Below, piece by piece: positions 53,986-62,776 of a stretch of 64,000 nucleotides of DNA. This DNA is from F23-B02 sp946405205 (lineage in GTDB: Bacteria; Bacillota; Clostridia; Oscillospirales; Oscillospiraceae): the NCBI GenBank assembly GCA_946405205.1, contig CAMJGL010000009.1, positions 20,580 through 84,579 of the forward strand. The letters run 5' to 3'. The position numbers and the translations under genes are program-made. The notes under the pieces were generated by a model, which worked only from the letters and a program-made list of their open reading frames with translations, did not search any database and was not told the origin of the DNA. Positions within the stretch are counted from its first letter, which is position 1. Every line of letters starts with the position of its first letter.

Positions 53986-54225
53986 TCACTTAAAAAAGTC
54001 GGCGGGACTTATCCCGAACGCCTTCGCCAGATATCCAAGCTCAATATCCGTAACAAAACGCTGTCCGGACTCGATGCGCTGGACGGCGTTTTTATCTACG
54101 TCGAGCCCGAGGCGCTGCAGCCTGTCGGCAAGCTCGCGCTGTGAGATGCCCTCGGCCTTCCTGAGCAGAGCGACCTTTGCTCCGCAGATATTGTTCCTTC
54201 CGTCGGGAGTCTTGTTTATAAACAT
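53986..54225 (-). CDS. Small XRE-family regulator
   Basis: A 79-residue protein with a helix-turn-helix (about 13-70; RKAEGISQRELADRLQRLGLDVDKNAVQRIESGQRFVTDIELGYLAKAF). No other domain is present. It is convergent with tdk, almost abutting it, and divergent from the 46-codon gene at 54343. Two 19-bp palindromes between them are its probable binding sites. Confidence 0.88.
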   Translation of the reverse strand: MFINKTPDGRNNICGAKVALLRKAEGISQRELADRLQRLGLDVDKNAVQRIESGQRFVTDIELGYLAKAFGISPADFFK

Positions 54226-54242
54226 ACGATTGCTCCTATCAT

Positions 54243-54314
54243 TGACATTTTGTGCTTGTCATCAGAGCAATTGTATGATATTATGAGGGCAATTATGACA
54301 TCTTGTGAATGTCA
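54243..54314. promoter_or_regulatory. Twin 19-bp palindromic operators around a promoter
   Basis: TGACATTTTGTGCTTGTCA (54243-54261) and TGACATCTTGTGAATGTCA (54296-54314) share 16 of 19 bases and inverted TGACA/TGTCA ends. They are 53 bp apart centre to centre, about five helical turns. A plus-strand promoter, TTGTCA (54256-54261) and TATTAT (54279-54284) with 17-bp spacing, has its -35 box inside the first palindrome and its start point just before the second. This is a clear layout for repression by the adjacent XRE protein. Confidence 0.75.
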
Positions 54315-54342
54315 AATATGCTTCAGACCAAAGGGTGAGAGA

Positions 54343-54483
54343 ATGATAGACTACAAGGAGCTGTATTTAAAAATGTTCAGAGCCACAGAAAAGGCGATGA
54401 GAATACTGGCGGCGGCGCAGCGTGAATGCGAAGAGCTTTACTGCGAGGAGCAGCCGGAAACGGAAAAACAGGATATAAGCTGA
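54343..54483 (+). CDS. Small helical protein of phage-like type
   Basis: A 46-residue protein starting MIDYKELYLKMFRATEKAMRIL at ATG 54343 with GGGTGAGA upstream. It is one amphipathic helix ending in an acidic tail with two Cys (ECEELYCEEQ). Proteins of this pattern occur in clostridial prophages and chromosomes, often near an XRE repressor; function is unknown to me. It is under the twin-operator promoter. Confidence 0.7.
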   Translation: MIDYKELYLKMFRATEKAMRILAAAQRECEELYCEEQPETEKQDIS

Positions 54484-54515
54484 AAAGCAGAGGCCGAATG
54501 AGCCTCTGCTTTTCA
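54481..54515. terminator. Bidirectional terminator
   Basis: A 14-bp stem TGAAAAGCAGAGGC with its complement, loop CGAATGA. The stop codon of the 46-codon gene lies within the left arm. Confidence 0.85.
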
Positions 54516-54518
54516 GTA

Positions 54519-56210
54519 TCAATCCACTTTTGCGATTTTACGCATAATATCCGGGTTGATTTTCACCACTTTGCGGTCATATGTTATTAATCCGTTGACT
54601 TCATCCTCCACGTCGGAGAGCTGTGTGTACACCGCGGCGGCGAGCCCCTTTTCGTGCGCGGGCTTTATCTGCCTGCCGTAAAGCTCTTCAAGGGCCTTAG
54701 TAAGCTCCTTTTTGGACTTGAATTTTTTGTAGCCGAAATCCTTTTCGCTGAAGCTGTGTCCCGCGCAGCGCAGGTTATAGCCGCCGAACTCGCTCAGCAG
54801 TACCGCACGGCCCAGCTTATCGGGCTTGAACTCATACTTTTTAAAGTAAACATGCAGGCTTTTCGTGTCGCCGATCTTCTGGTCGTGCCAGCCGGAGGCG
54901 TGATCGATGGTGCGGGTGGGATCGGCGTTGGCGATCTTCTCGGCGATGCGCGCCGCGTCGAACTGGCCCCAGCCCTCGTTGAAGGGCACCCACATGGCGA
55001 TGCAGGGGCAGTTGTACAGCAGCTCTATCATCTCGTTGAGCTCGGTCTCGTACTCAACGCGGCCCTCCATATCCCCGCGGGCAAAGAGCTTGTGGTTCTT
55101 GTCGCTAAGATGTATGCCCGTGACGAGCGGAGCGGAGATCACGGCGGGGTTATACTGCCCTCCGCCGTTTATCATATCCTGCCATACCAGCATGCCGAGG
55201 CGGTCGCAGTGGTAGTACCAGCGCAGCGGCTCGACCTTTATGTGCTTGCGCAGCATATTGAAGCCCATGTCCTTCGCGGTCTGGATGTCGAAAATTAGTG
55301 CCTCGTCGGAGGGCGCGGTGTACATGCCGTCGGACCAGTAGCCCTGGTCGAGCAGGCCGTTGTGGAAATAGGGCCTGCCGTTGAGGAAAAGCCGCTTTAC
55401 GCCCTTACCGTCGGTCTCGACGGAGAATTTGCGCATGGCGAAATAGCTGTCGACCTTATCCTCGCCGCAGACGACGGAAAATTCATATAGCTTGGGATTT
55501 TCGGGCGTCCACGGCTCAAAATCCGGTACGGGGATCTTCGCGGGCAGGGGATAGAGCTGCCCGTCGAATATGGCCGAGGCCTTGCTCTCTCCGACGGTAT
55601 CCGCCGATACCTCGACGTAAGCGCCGTCATAATTCGGAGTGATGCGCAGCTTTTTCACGCAGTCCTTGGGTATGCACTCTGCCCAGACGGTCTGCCAGAT
55701 GCCGCTCTGAGGCGTGTACCATATGCCGCCGCGGGAGGAGCTCTGCTTGCCGCGGCTGTGGAACGAGGTGTCGGAAACGTCTCTTACGCTCAGAGTGAGC
55801 TCGTTGACCTCCTTTGAAAGAAAGCCCGTCGCGTCAAACTCAAAGGGCAGATAGCCGCCGCGGTGCCTGTAGGCGCGCAGGCCGTTGATGTACACGGTGC
55901 AGCTCTGGTCGACGGCGCCGAAATGCAGGATGACCCTGCCGCTCATGTCCTCGGGTCTTACCCAGTCCCTGCGGTACCACAGGTACTCGTCGGGCATGAG
56001 CCGTCGCCCTACGCCCGAAAGCTCGCTCTCGGGGGAGAATGGCACAAGTATCTTGCCCTGCCACTTTTCCGGCTGTTTTTCACCGGCTGCCGTGAAGGCA
56101 TAGTCCCACTCACCGTTTAAGTTTATGAATGATTCGCGTCTCATCTGAGGCCGGGGGTATTCCGGCAGTACGTTGTTCTTGTCGAGCTTTTCTCCCCATG
56201 GTGTAAGCAT
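54519..56210 (-). CDS. Glycoside hydrolase family 2 enzyme
   Basis: A 563-residue GH2 protein of the short cytoplasmic form, with no signal peptide. It has a sugar-binding jelly roll (about 25-175; NLNGEWDYAF), a shortened immunoglobulin-like domain (about 176-250) and a TIM barrel (about 255-563). The acid/base Glu lies in VPFNEGWGQFDAARIA and the probable nucleophile Glu in VLLSEFGGYNL. Substrates could be beta-galactosides, -glucuronides or related sugars. It stands alone without sugar transporters nearby. GGAGG precedes ATG. Confidence 0.9.
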   Translation of the reverse strand: MLTPWGEKLDKNNVLPEYPRPQMRRESFINLNGEWDYAFTAAGEKQPEKWQGKILVPFSPESELSGVGRRLMPDEYLWYRRDWVRPEDMSGRVILHFGAVDQSCTVYINGLRAYRHRGGYLPFEFDATGFLSKEVNELTLSVRDVSDTSFHSRGKQSSSRGGIWYTPQSGIWQTVWAECIPKDCVKKLRITPNYDGAYVEVSADTVGESKASAIFDGQLYPLPAKIPVPDFEPWTPENPKLYEFSVVCGEDKVDSYFAMRKFSVETDGKGVKRLFLNGRPYFHNGLLDQGYWSDGMYTAPSDEALIFDIQTAKDMGFNMLRKHIKVEPLRWYYHCDRLGMLVWQDMINGGGQYNPAVISAPLVTGIHLSDKNHKLFARGDMEGRVEYETELNEMIELLYNCPCIAMWVPFNEGWGQFDAARIAEKIANADPTRTIDHASGWHDQKIGDTKSLHVYFKKYEFKPDKLGRAVLLSEFGGYNLRCAGHSFSEKDFGYKKFKSKKELTKALEELYGRQIKPAHEKGLAAAVYTQLSDVEDEVNGLITYDRKVVKINPDIMRKIAKVD

Positions 56211-56422
56211 AGGCTGTCCTCCGTCGCTGTATTATATAGTATAGTATACATCATACAGACGTGTTTGGTAAGCCCCAAATTTAACGCTCCGACCGGAATC
56301 GACAATATTGATAAATTAAACACAAAGATGCAGATTTTGCGCTCAATTTCGTGCAATTGTTAATCATTTATCATGAATAAGTGCTAAAAACCACAAAAAA
56401 TTGATGAAAATCGAGTCATTGA

Positions 56423-56451
56423 TTGTAGACACAAAACATAGTTTATGATAT
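56423..56451 (+). promoter_or_regulatory. Possible promoter of the rnf operon
   Basis: TTGTAG (56423-56428) and TGATAT (56446-56451), spacing 17 bp, is the best pair in the AT-rich gap 56211-56486. The boxes are weak matches, so the assignment is tentative. No gene was found in the gap. Confidence 0.4.
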
Positions 56452-56486
56452 ATTTAAGCTTGTCATAAAATAGAGAGGTGATGCAA

Positions 56487-57839
56487 ATGCCCTATAAATT
56501 TCGTGGCGGCGTACATCCCGATTATATGAAAGCTCCTGATGAGCCTGTAATAGTCGTAACCCCGCCCCCCCAGGTCATTATACCGATGGCACAGCACATC
56601 GGCGCACCCTGCCAGCCGCTCGTCGCGGTCGGAGACTATGTAACAATGGGTCAGAAGATCGGCGAAAATCCCGCCCCTGTTTCCGCCCCGGTTCACTCTC
56701 CCGTCTCTGGCAAGGTCGTAGCAATCGAGCCCAGACCTCATCCGCTGGGCGACATGATCATGGCAGTCGTCATTGAAAACGACTACCAGGATACTCCCTG
56801 CACAGATATGGCTCCTCTCACGGAAGAAGAGCTGAAAAATCCCGAAGCCATACTCGCACGTCTGCGTGAAGCGGGCATAGTGGGCATGGGCGGCGCAATG
56901 TTCCCCACGGCCTTCAAGATCAGAGGCGGCCTCGGCAAGGTGGACACTCTCATCATAAACGGCGCAGAGTGCGAGCCTTACCTCAACGGCGACCACTGGA
57001 CGATGAAGCTGCATCCCGAGGAGCTGCTCAAGGGTATCGAGCTTGCGCGTATCGCCAGCGGCCTTGATAAGGCCTATTACGGAATTGAGAAGAACAAGAT
57101 GGACGCCATCGAGCTGCTCAACTCCAAAAACCCCGCGCAGTACGGCGTTGAGATTGTTCCCGAGGAGGTCAAGTATCCCCAGGGCGCTGAGAAAATGCAG
57201 ATCAAGGCGATAACCAACCGCGAGGTAAAGCCCGGCGGTCTGCCCGCAGGCGTCGGCTGCAACGTCATCAGCACCCAGACCGCCTACGCCATCTACAAGG
57301 CATGCTATCTCGGCATTCCCTGCTATGAGCGTATCCTCACCGTCGGCGGCTCGGCCATTAATAAGCCCTACAATCTGCAGTGCCGCATCGGCACCCCCTT
57401 CAGGTACATAGTTGAGCAGTGCGGCGGCTTTGTTAAGACCCCCAAGAAGATAGTTCTCGGCGGCCCCATGATGGGTCTCATCGCGACCAGCCTCGACGCC
57501 GTGAACATCAAGGGTACTGCCGGCATCCTGTTCTTCACCGAGGAAGAGGACAGAACGGTTGAGAATCCCACCTGCATCCGCTGCGGTAAGTGCATTACCG
57601 TATGCCCCATGGGTCTTGAGCCCGTGTACATGTATATGTATTTCAAGAAGGGTGACTTCGAGAATATGAAGAAGTACCACATTCTTGACTGCTTCGAGTG
57701 CGGAAGCTGCTCCTTCAACTGCCCCGGCAGAATGCCGCTGACCCACTCCTTCAAAACCGCGAAGCTCCTCTTCGCCGCCAAGGCGGCCGAGGAAAAAGCA
57801 AGGGCGGAAGCCGCAGCAAAGGAGGCTGAGAAAAAGTGA
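56487..57839 (+). CDS. rnfC: Rnf complex subunit RnfC
   Basis: A 450-residue subunit starting MPYKFRGGVHPDYMKAP at ATG 56487 with GAGGTG six bases upstream (an in-frame ATG at 56481 abuts that site). It has an N-terminal barrel-sandwich (about 20-110), an NADH/FMN Rossmann-like core (GMGGAMFPTAFKI, INGAECEPYL) and two 4Fe-4S motifs near the end (CIRCGKCITVCPMGLEP, CFECGSCSFNCPGRMP). It is the cytoplasmic NADH-oxidising entry of the ferredoxin:NAD+ oxidoreductase. The C-terminal tail is a short Ala/Lys/Glu coil, shorter than in E. coli RsxC. Confidence 0.96.
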   Translation: MPYKFRGGVHPDYMKAPDEPVIVVTPPPQVIIPMAQHIGAPCQPLVAVGDYVTMGQKIGENPAPVSAPVHSPVSGKVVAIEPRPHPLGDMIMAVVIENDYQDTPCTDMAPLTEEELKNPEAILARLREAGIVGMGGAMFPTAFKIRGGLGKVDTLIINGAECEPYLNGDHWTMKLHPEELLKGIELARIASGLDKAYYGIEKNKMDAIELLNSKNPAQYGVEIVPEEVKYPQGAEKMQIKAITNREVKPGGLPAGVGCNVISTQTAYAIYKACYLGIPCYERILTVGGSAINKPYNLQCRIGTPFRYIVEQCGGFVKTPKKIVLGGPMMGLIATSLDAVNIKGTAGILFFTEEEDRTVENPTCIRCGKCITVCPMGLEPVYMYMYFKKGDFENMKKYHILDCFECGSCSFNCPGRMPLTHSFKTAKLLFAAKAAEEKARAEAAAKEAEKK

Positions 57840-58834
57840 TACAGAAAGAATATACCTTTGACGCTTCCTACCAGCCTCAGGTAAGAACAAAGACCGATAC
57901 CTCCCGCGTGATGCTGGATGTTATCATCGGCCTTGCCCCCGCGATGATCTTCGCGGTGTGGCAGTTCGGCTTCAAGGCTCTGGCGCTCATCGCCGTGTCC
58001 GTGGTCGCTTCCGTGTTCTTCGAGTGGGGCTACCGCAAGCTCATGAAGAAGCCCAATTCCATCGGCGATCTCTCCGCCTGCGTCACCGGCATCCTGCTGG
58101 TGCTGTGCATGCCCGTTGACGCTCCCTTGTGGATGCCCGTCGTCGGCGCGTTCTTCGCCATCGTTATCGTAAAGCAGCTTTACGGCGGCATCGGCAAGAA
58201 CTTCTTAAACCCCGCGCTGGCCGGCCGCGCCTTCCTGTTCTTCTCGTGGACCTCCACCATGACCAAATGGACCATCGACGGCGTTACCATGGCGACTCCG
58301 CTCAGCATCCTCAAGGCCGGCGGCGACGTCACGGCTTCCGGCTATGATCTCATGCAGATGTTCACCGGCGTGGGTCTGCCCGGCTCGCTGGGCGAAGTCA
58401 GCGCAGCCGCGCTTCTTATCGGCGGCATCTGGCTGCTTGCGCGCAAGGTCATCAACTGGCGCATCCCCGTCGCCTTCATCGGCACCGTGGCTGTCCTGAC
58501 CTTCATCTTCCCCAGAGGCGGCTACTCCAATGTCGATTGGATGCTGTATAACCTGCTCTCCGGCGGCCTGTTCCTCGGCGCCATCTTCATGGCGACCGAT
58601 TATTCCTCAAGCCCCGTAACGCTCAACGGCCAGCTTCTTTACGGCTTCGGCTGCGGCGCTCTGACCGTTCTCATCCGCTATTTCGGCGGCTTCCCCGAGG
58701 GCGTTTCCTTCGCTATCCTCATCATGAACCTGTGCGCATGGGCTATCGATAAGGGTACCCGCGGCCGTCAGTTCGGCGTGACGAAGGAAGACCTCAAGGC
58801 GGCCAAGAAGGCAGCAAAGGAGGCAAAGGCGTAA
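57836..58834 (+). CDS. rnfD: Rnf complex subunit RnfD
   Basis: A 332-residue membrane protein with about nine or ten helices. The covalent-FMN Thr motif reads DGVTMATPLSIL (about 146-157), matching the D-G-x-x-x-A-T-P-L pattern. It has FLNPALAGRAFLFFSW. It starts with GTG at 57836, overlapping the rnfC stop (GTGA). It forms the membrane electron path with RnfG. Confidence 0.95.
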   Translation: MIQKEYTFDASYQPQVRTKTDTSRVMLDVIIGLAPAMIFAVWQFGFKALALIAVSVVASVFFEWGYRKLMKKPNSIGDLSACVTGILLVLCMPVDAPLWMPVVGAFFAIVIVKQLYGGIGKNFLNPALAGRAFLFFSWTSTMTKWTIDGVTMATPLSILKAGGDVTASGYDLMQMFTGVGLPGSLGEVSAAALLIGGIWLLARKVINWRIPVAFIGTVAVLTFIFPRGGYSNVDWMLYNLLSGGLFLGAIFMATDYSSSPVTLNGQLLYGFGCGALTVLIRYFGGFPEGVSFAILIMNLCAWAIDKGTRGRQFGVTKEDLKAAKKAAKEAKA

Positions 58835-59358
58835 TGAAAAAGATCTTAAAGCTCACATTCATCCTGCTTCTCGTCTCCGCGGTCGTGGCCGGCGTTCTCG
58901 GCCTCACCGACATGGTGACCAAGGACCGCATCGCCGACTATAACGCAAAAAAGACCGCCGAGGCATACGGCGCCGTCATGGAGTTTAACTCCTATGAGGA
59001 AGTGGAGTTCAATAATGAAGACTCCACCGCGAAGAAGATATTCAAGACCGACGGCGGCAACTGGGTCGTCGAGTCCGAGGTCTCCGGCTCGCAGGGCATG
59101 ATAACCGTGGCTATCGGCGTCAACGCCGACCTCACCTGCAACGGCATCTCCATCATCTCCAGCTCCGAGACCAGCGGCCTCGGCTCCAAGGCCAACGACG
59201 ATTTCTTCAAGGATCAGTTCCCCGGACTGAGCGCCGATCAGGCCAAGGTCACCAAGGACGGCGGCTCCGTCGAAGCCATAACCGGCGCGACCATCACCTC
59301 CAAAGCGGTCTGCACCGCGGTAAGAGATGCCATCGCCGCTGTTGAAACTTTGGGTTAA
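58834..59358 (+). CDS. rnfG: Rnf complex subunit RnfG
   Basis: A 174-residue protein with one N-terminal membrane helix (about 5-25) and an extracytoplasmic FMN-binding domain. EAITGATITSKAV contains the Thr that carries FMN through a phosphoester bond. Its ATG shares one base with the rnfD stop (TAATG). Confidence 0.95.
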   Translation: MKKILKLTFILLLVSAVVAGVLGLTDMVTKDRIADYNAKKTAEAYGAVMEFNSYEEVEFNNEDSTAKKIFKTDGGNWVVESEVSGSQGMITVAIGVNADLTCNGISIISSSETSGLGSKANDDFFKDQFPGLSADQAKVTKDGGSVEAITGATITSKAVCTAVRDAIAAVETLG

Positions 59359-59370
59359 GGAGGTCAGACA

Positions 59371-60042
59371 ATGAATATCAAGAAACAATTCAGGGACGGC
59401 CTTATCACCAATAACCCCGTTCTGGTTCAGCTCCTCGGTATGTGCTCCACCATGGCCATCACAACGATGCTCTTCAACGGCATCGGCATGGGCATATCCG
59501 TTCTGGTCATCCTGACCTGCTGCAACATCGTTATTTCCGCAATGCGCAAGGTCATCCCCAATGACATCCGCATAGCTGTCTTCGTAGTTATCATCGCGGG
59601 CTTCGTCACCATCGTCGACCTCCTCCTGCAGGCGTATATCCCTGCACTGAGCGAGTCGCTGGGCGTGTTCATCCCCCTGATCGTCGTTAACTGCATCATC
59701 ATCGGCCGTGCCGAGGCATTTGCCGCAAAGAACACCATTGGCGCCTCCGCACTCGACGGCATCTTCCAGGGTCTGGGCTACACCATCGTCCTGACCATCA
59801 TGTGCATCATCCGCGAATTCCTGGGCTCCGGCTCCTTCGGCAAGGGTCTTATCAATACTGTTGACGGCGTCATCGGCACCGGCAACGGCCTGCAGATCTT
59901 CCCCGAGGAGTTCGGCGCAAAGCTGCTCACCATGCCCTTCGGCGGCTTCCTCACTCTCGGCGTTCTGATTGCCGTGATGCAGTATGCTCTGCGCAAGTCC
60001 AAGGAGAAAAAGGAAAAGAAAGAGAAGGAGGGCGTTAAGTAA
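59371..60042 (+). CDS. rnfE: Rnf complex subunit RnfE
   Basis: A 223-residue membrane protein with six helices. NNPVLVQLLGMCSTMAITTM and LIVVNCIIIGRAEAFAAKN carry the conserved Cys of the membrane iron-sulfur centre shared with RnfA. AAGGAGG precedes ATG. The C-terminus is a Lys/Glu run. It is homologous to RnfA and packs with it in inverted orientation. Confidence 0.95.
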   Translation: MNIKKQFRDGLITNNPVLVQLLGMCSTMAITTMLFNGIGMGISVLVILTCCNIVISAMRKVIPNDIRIAVFVVIIAGFVTIVDLLLQAYIPALSESLGVFIPLIVVNCIIIGRAEAFAAKNTIGASALDGIFQGLGYTIVLTIMCIIREFLGSGSFGKGLINTVDGVIGTGNGLQIFPEEFGAKLLTMPFGGFLTLGVLIAVMQYALRKSKEKKEKKEKEGVK

Positions 60043-60632
60043 TGGAACAGCTTACAAGTATCCTCTCCATTTCTCTGGGAGCCATCCTGATAAATAACTT
60101 TATCTTCTCCCAGTTCCTCGGCTGCTGCCCCTTCCTGGGCTGCTCGAGCAAGGTCGACACTGCTGTCGGCATGGGTCTCGCGGTAACCTTCGTTATGGGC
60201 CTTGCCTCCGCAATCTGCTGGGTCGTCGACTACTATGTGCTCCAGCCGCTGAGCCTCGGCTTCCTCCAGACCCTGACCTTCATTCTGGTCATCGCCGCTC
60301 TGGTCCAGTTCGTTGAGATGTTCCTGAAAAAGTCGATACCCTCCCTGTATTCCGCGCTGGGCATTTATCTGCCCCTTATAACCACCAACTGCGCCGTGCT
60401 CGGCGTTGTCCTTCTGAACGTTCAGAATAACTACAACTTCATCGAGTCCACCGTTTACGGCATCACCGGCGGTCTCGGCTTCCTGCTGGCGATCGTTCTG
60501 TTTGCCTCGGTGCGTGAGCGCGTTGAGTTTGCGGAATACCCCGAAAGCTTCGAGGGCTTCCCCATCTGCCTCGTGACCGCATCCCTGCTGGCTCTGGCCT
60601 TCATGGGCTTCAGCGGCATGAAGATCTTTTGA
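60042..60632 (+). CDS. rnfA: Rnf complex subunit RnfA
   Basis: A 196-residue membrane protein with six helices. FIFSQFLGCCPFLGCSSKVDTAVGM and YLPLITTNCAVLGVVLLN hold the conserved Cys of the intramembrane iron-sulfur centre. Its ATG shares one base with the rnfE stop. Confidence 0.96.
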   Translation: MEQLTSILSISLGAILINNFIFSQFLGCCPFLGCSSKVDTAVGMGLAVTFVMGLASAICWVVDYYVLQPLSLGFLQTLTFILVIAALVQFVEMFLKKSIPSLYSALGIYLPLITTNCAVLGVVLLNVQNNYNFIESTVYGITGGLGFLLAIVLFASVRERVEFAEYPESFEGFPICLVTASLLALAFMGFSGMKIF

Positions 60633-60648
60633 TTAGGAGGACGATGAT

Positions 60649-61443
60649 ATGGAATCTGTAATTTATGCTGTTATCGTTCTCGGCGTTCTCGGCGGTATCT
60701 TCGGCGCTATCCTTGCGTTTGCGTCCAGGATATTCCACGTCGAGGTAGACCCCAAGCAGGCTGCTGTCCGCGAATGCCTTGCAGGCGCCAACTGCGGCGG
60801 CTGCGGCTTCCCCGGCTGTGACGGCTATGCCGCCGCGGTCGCAAAGGGCGAGGCTCCCGTAAACAAGTGCGTTGCGGCAGGCCCCGAGGCTGCTGCGAAG
60901 ATCGGCGAGATCATGGGCGTTTCCGCCGGCGACGCGGTTAAAATGGTCGCGTTCGTGCCCTGCTCCGGCAGCGAGGGACACGCCGTTAAGCGCTTCAACT
61001 ACAAGGGACCCAAGAACTGCCAGGCGGCCATGCTGTTCGGCGGCAAGAGCAATATGGACTGCCGCTTCGCCTGCATCGGCCTGGGCAACTGTGCCGACGC
61101 CTGCCAGTTCGGCGCAATGAGCGTCGTTGACGGTGTTGCCAAGGTCGACCGCGAAAAGTGCGTCGGCTGCGGTGCTTGTGTCAATGCCTGTCCCAAGAAG
61201 ATCGTAAGGCTCGTTCCCTACGACCAGCACGTTGAGGTTGCCTGCTCCAGCCGTGATAAGGGCGCTGCGGTCAACAAAATATGTGAAGCCGGCTGCATCG
61301 GCTGCATGAAGTGCCAGCGCGAGTGCCCCGCGGATGCGATCGCTGTCAAGGATAATCTTGCCATGATCGATGTTTCCAAGTGCGTACAGTGCGGCCACTG
61401 CGCCGATATCTGCCCCCGCCACATCATCAAAGTGCAGAACTGA
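60649..61443 (+). CDS. rnfB: Rnf complex subunit RnfB
   Basis: A 264-residue subunit with one N-terminal membrane helix (about 4-24). It then has the 4Fe-4S motif CLAGANCGGCGFPGCDGYA, a Cys pair region (about 130-150) and ferredoxin motifs CVGCGACVNACPKKIV, CIGCMKCQRECPADAI and CVQCGHCADICPRHII. It accepts electrons from ferredoxin. GGAGG precedes ATG, 16 bp after rnfA. The order CDGEAB is that of Clostridia and Acetobacterium. Confidence 0.96.
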   Translation: MESVIYAVIVLGVLGGIFGAILAFASRIFHVEVDPKQAAVRECLAGANCGGCGFPGCDGYAAAVAKGEAPVNKCVAAGPEAAAKIGEIMGVSAGDAVKMVAFVPCSGSEGHAVKRFNYKGPKNCQAAMLFGGKSNMDCRFACIGLGNCADACQFGAMSVVDGVAKVDREKCVGCGACVNACPKKIVRLVPYDQHVEVACSSRDKGAAVNKICEAGCIGCMKCQRECPADAIAVKDNLAMIDVSKCVQCGHCADICPRHIIKVQN

Positions 61444-61455
61444 AAAAATTTTCAT

Positions 61456-61490
61456 CAAAATGCCTGAGCTTCGGCTCAGGCATTTTTTTC
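61456..61490 (+). terminator. Terminator of the rnf operon
   Basis: A 12-bp stem AAATGCCTGAGC with its complement, TTCG tetraloop, followed by a run of seven T residues. Confidence 0.95.
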
Positions 61491-61549
61491 TTTGCATACA
61501 TCAAATTATTTGCGGCAAAATAAGGGAAAATGATTAGGAGCTGATTTCC

Positions 61550-62221
61550 TTGAGCATCAAGCATAAAAAACTCATTCTTGCGGTCGCGCTGATATTTGCC
61601 GTGAATATACTGATAATTGCCCTTGCGCAGTCGGCGGACGCTGCGCTGTACAAGCGCGGCTCGACGGGGGCTACCGTCACCGAGATACAGACCCGCCTGA
61701 AAAGCTGGGGCTATTACGATGGCGCGGTGGACGGGATATACGGCAGCCGCACCGAGAACGCGGTCAAGTATTTCCAGCGCACAAACGGCCTTACCGTTGA
61801 CGGTCAGGCCGGAGATAAGACGCTCGCGGCGCTGGGCATCTATGAAAAACAGAGTTCAGGCTCGGGCTCCGACGGCGATGTATACCTGCTGGCGCGGCTC
61901 ATCTCCGCGGAGGCGAGAGGGGAGCCGTATGTGGGGCAGGTCGCGGTAGGAGCGGTCGTGCTCAACCGCATCGACCATCCCTCGTTCCCGAATTCGCTGT
62001 CAGGCGTTATCTATCAGAAGGGCGCGTTCTCCTGCCTTGACGACGGGCAGTTCGATCAGCCTATCTCTGACAGTGCCTACAGAGCTGCCCGCGAGGCGCT
62101 CAACGGCGCAGACCCCACCGGAGGCGCGATATATTACTTCAATCCCGCGACGGCGACAAGCAAGTGGATCTGGTCGCGCCCTCAGATGCTCACCATCGGC
62201 AGCCATATATTTTGCGCTTGA
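61550..62221 (+). CDS. sleB: Spore cortex-lytic enzyme SleB-like
   Basis: A 223-residue exported protein. It has a signal peptide (about 1-30; LILAVALIFAVNILIIALAQSADA), a peptidoglycan-binding helix domain (about 34-97; GSTGATVTEIQTRLKSWGYYDG) and a Hydrolase_2 domain (about 110-223; ISAEARGEPYVGQVAVGAVVLNR with the catalytic Glu, and a C-terminal WIWSRP...GSHIFC). SleB degrades spore cortex during germination. The start is TTG at 61550 with AGGAG 9 bases upstream. It suggests that the organism sporulates; no ypeB follows. Confidence 0.92.
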   Translation: MSIKHKKLILAVALIFAVNILIIALAQSADAALYKRGSTGATVTEIQTRLKSWGYYDGAVDGIYGSRTENAVKYFQRTNGLTVDGQAGDKTLAALGIYEKQSSGSGSDGDVYLLARLISAEARGEPYVGQVAVGAVVLNRIDHPSFPNSLSGVIYQKGAFSCLDDGQFDQPISDSAYRAAREALNGADPTGGAIYYFNPATATSKWIWSRPQMLTIGSHIFCA

Positions 62222-62299
62222 CTTGATATCTGCTTCATAATAAAATATAGTAAATCATTCAACGGCGGGATACCGCCGTACATAGAAAGGTGAAGCATT

Positions 62300-62770
62300 A
62301 TGAATAAATGCCCCGTATGCGGAACGTATATACCCGAAGGAGGGCGTGTGTGTCTGTCCTGCGGCTGGAAGCCCGAGGGCGGCGACGGTATGGACCCGAT
62401 CTTCAGGTATATGCAGGACGCTTTTAATAAGGCAAGCTCCGGTATGAGCGAAACGGATAATAACAGCAGCGCGTACAGAGAGCAGGAGCTCGCGGCCGTC
62501 GGCTATATCGGCCCCGCGTTTATCTATTCTCTGAAGAAGTGCCGCGATTCCGAGCTCGTAAGATACCATGCAAAGCAGTCGGGTATGCTCCTGCTTGCTC
62601 ATATTATGAACGGAGCGGTCGGCGTCATGCCCGTCTTGGGCAAGCCTCTCAAAAAGATAAACACAGCGCTGCTCATCGTGCTGGCCTTCCTCGGCGCGAG
62701 AAATGCGTATTTCAATAAGAAAGAGCCCGTACCCATCGTCGGCAAGCTCATATCTCAGTTTTTCAGGTGA
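62300..62770 (+). CDS. Zinc-ribbon membrane protein
   Basis: A 156-residue protein. The N-terminus has two CxxC pairs (CPVCGTYIPEGGRVCLSCGW, residues 4-23) that form a zinc ribbon. A polar linker is followed by helices (about 74-95 and 102-145; LLLAHIMNGAVGVMPVLGKP) in the style of DUF4870/Tic20-like proteins. Function unknown. GAAAGGTG precedes ATG. The FAH gene follows 7 bp later. Confidence 0.75.
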   Translation: MNKCPVCGTYIPEGGRVCLSCGWKPEGGDGMDPIFRYMQDAFNKASSGMSETDNNSSAYREQELAAVGYIGPAFIYSLKKCRDSELVRYHAKQSGMLLLAHIMNGAVGVMPVLGKPLKKINTALLIVLAFLGARNAYFNKKEPVPIVGKLISQFFR

Positions 62771-62776
62771 TGCGTT

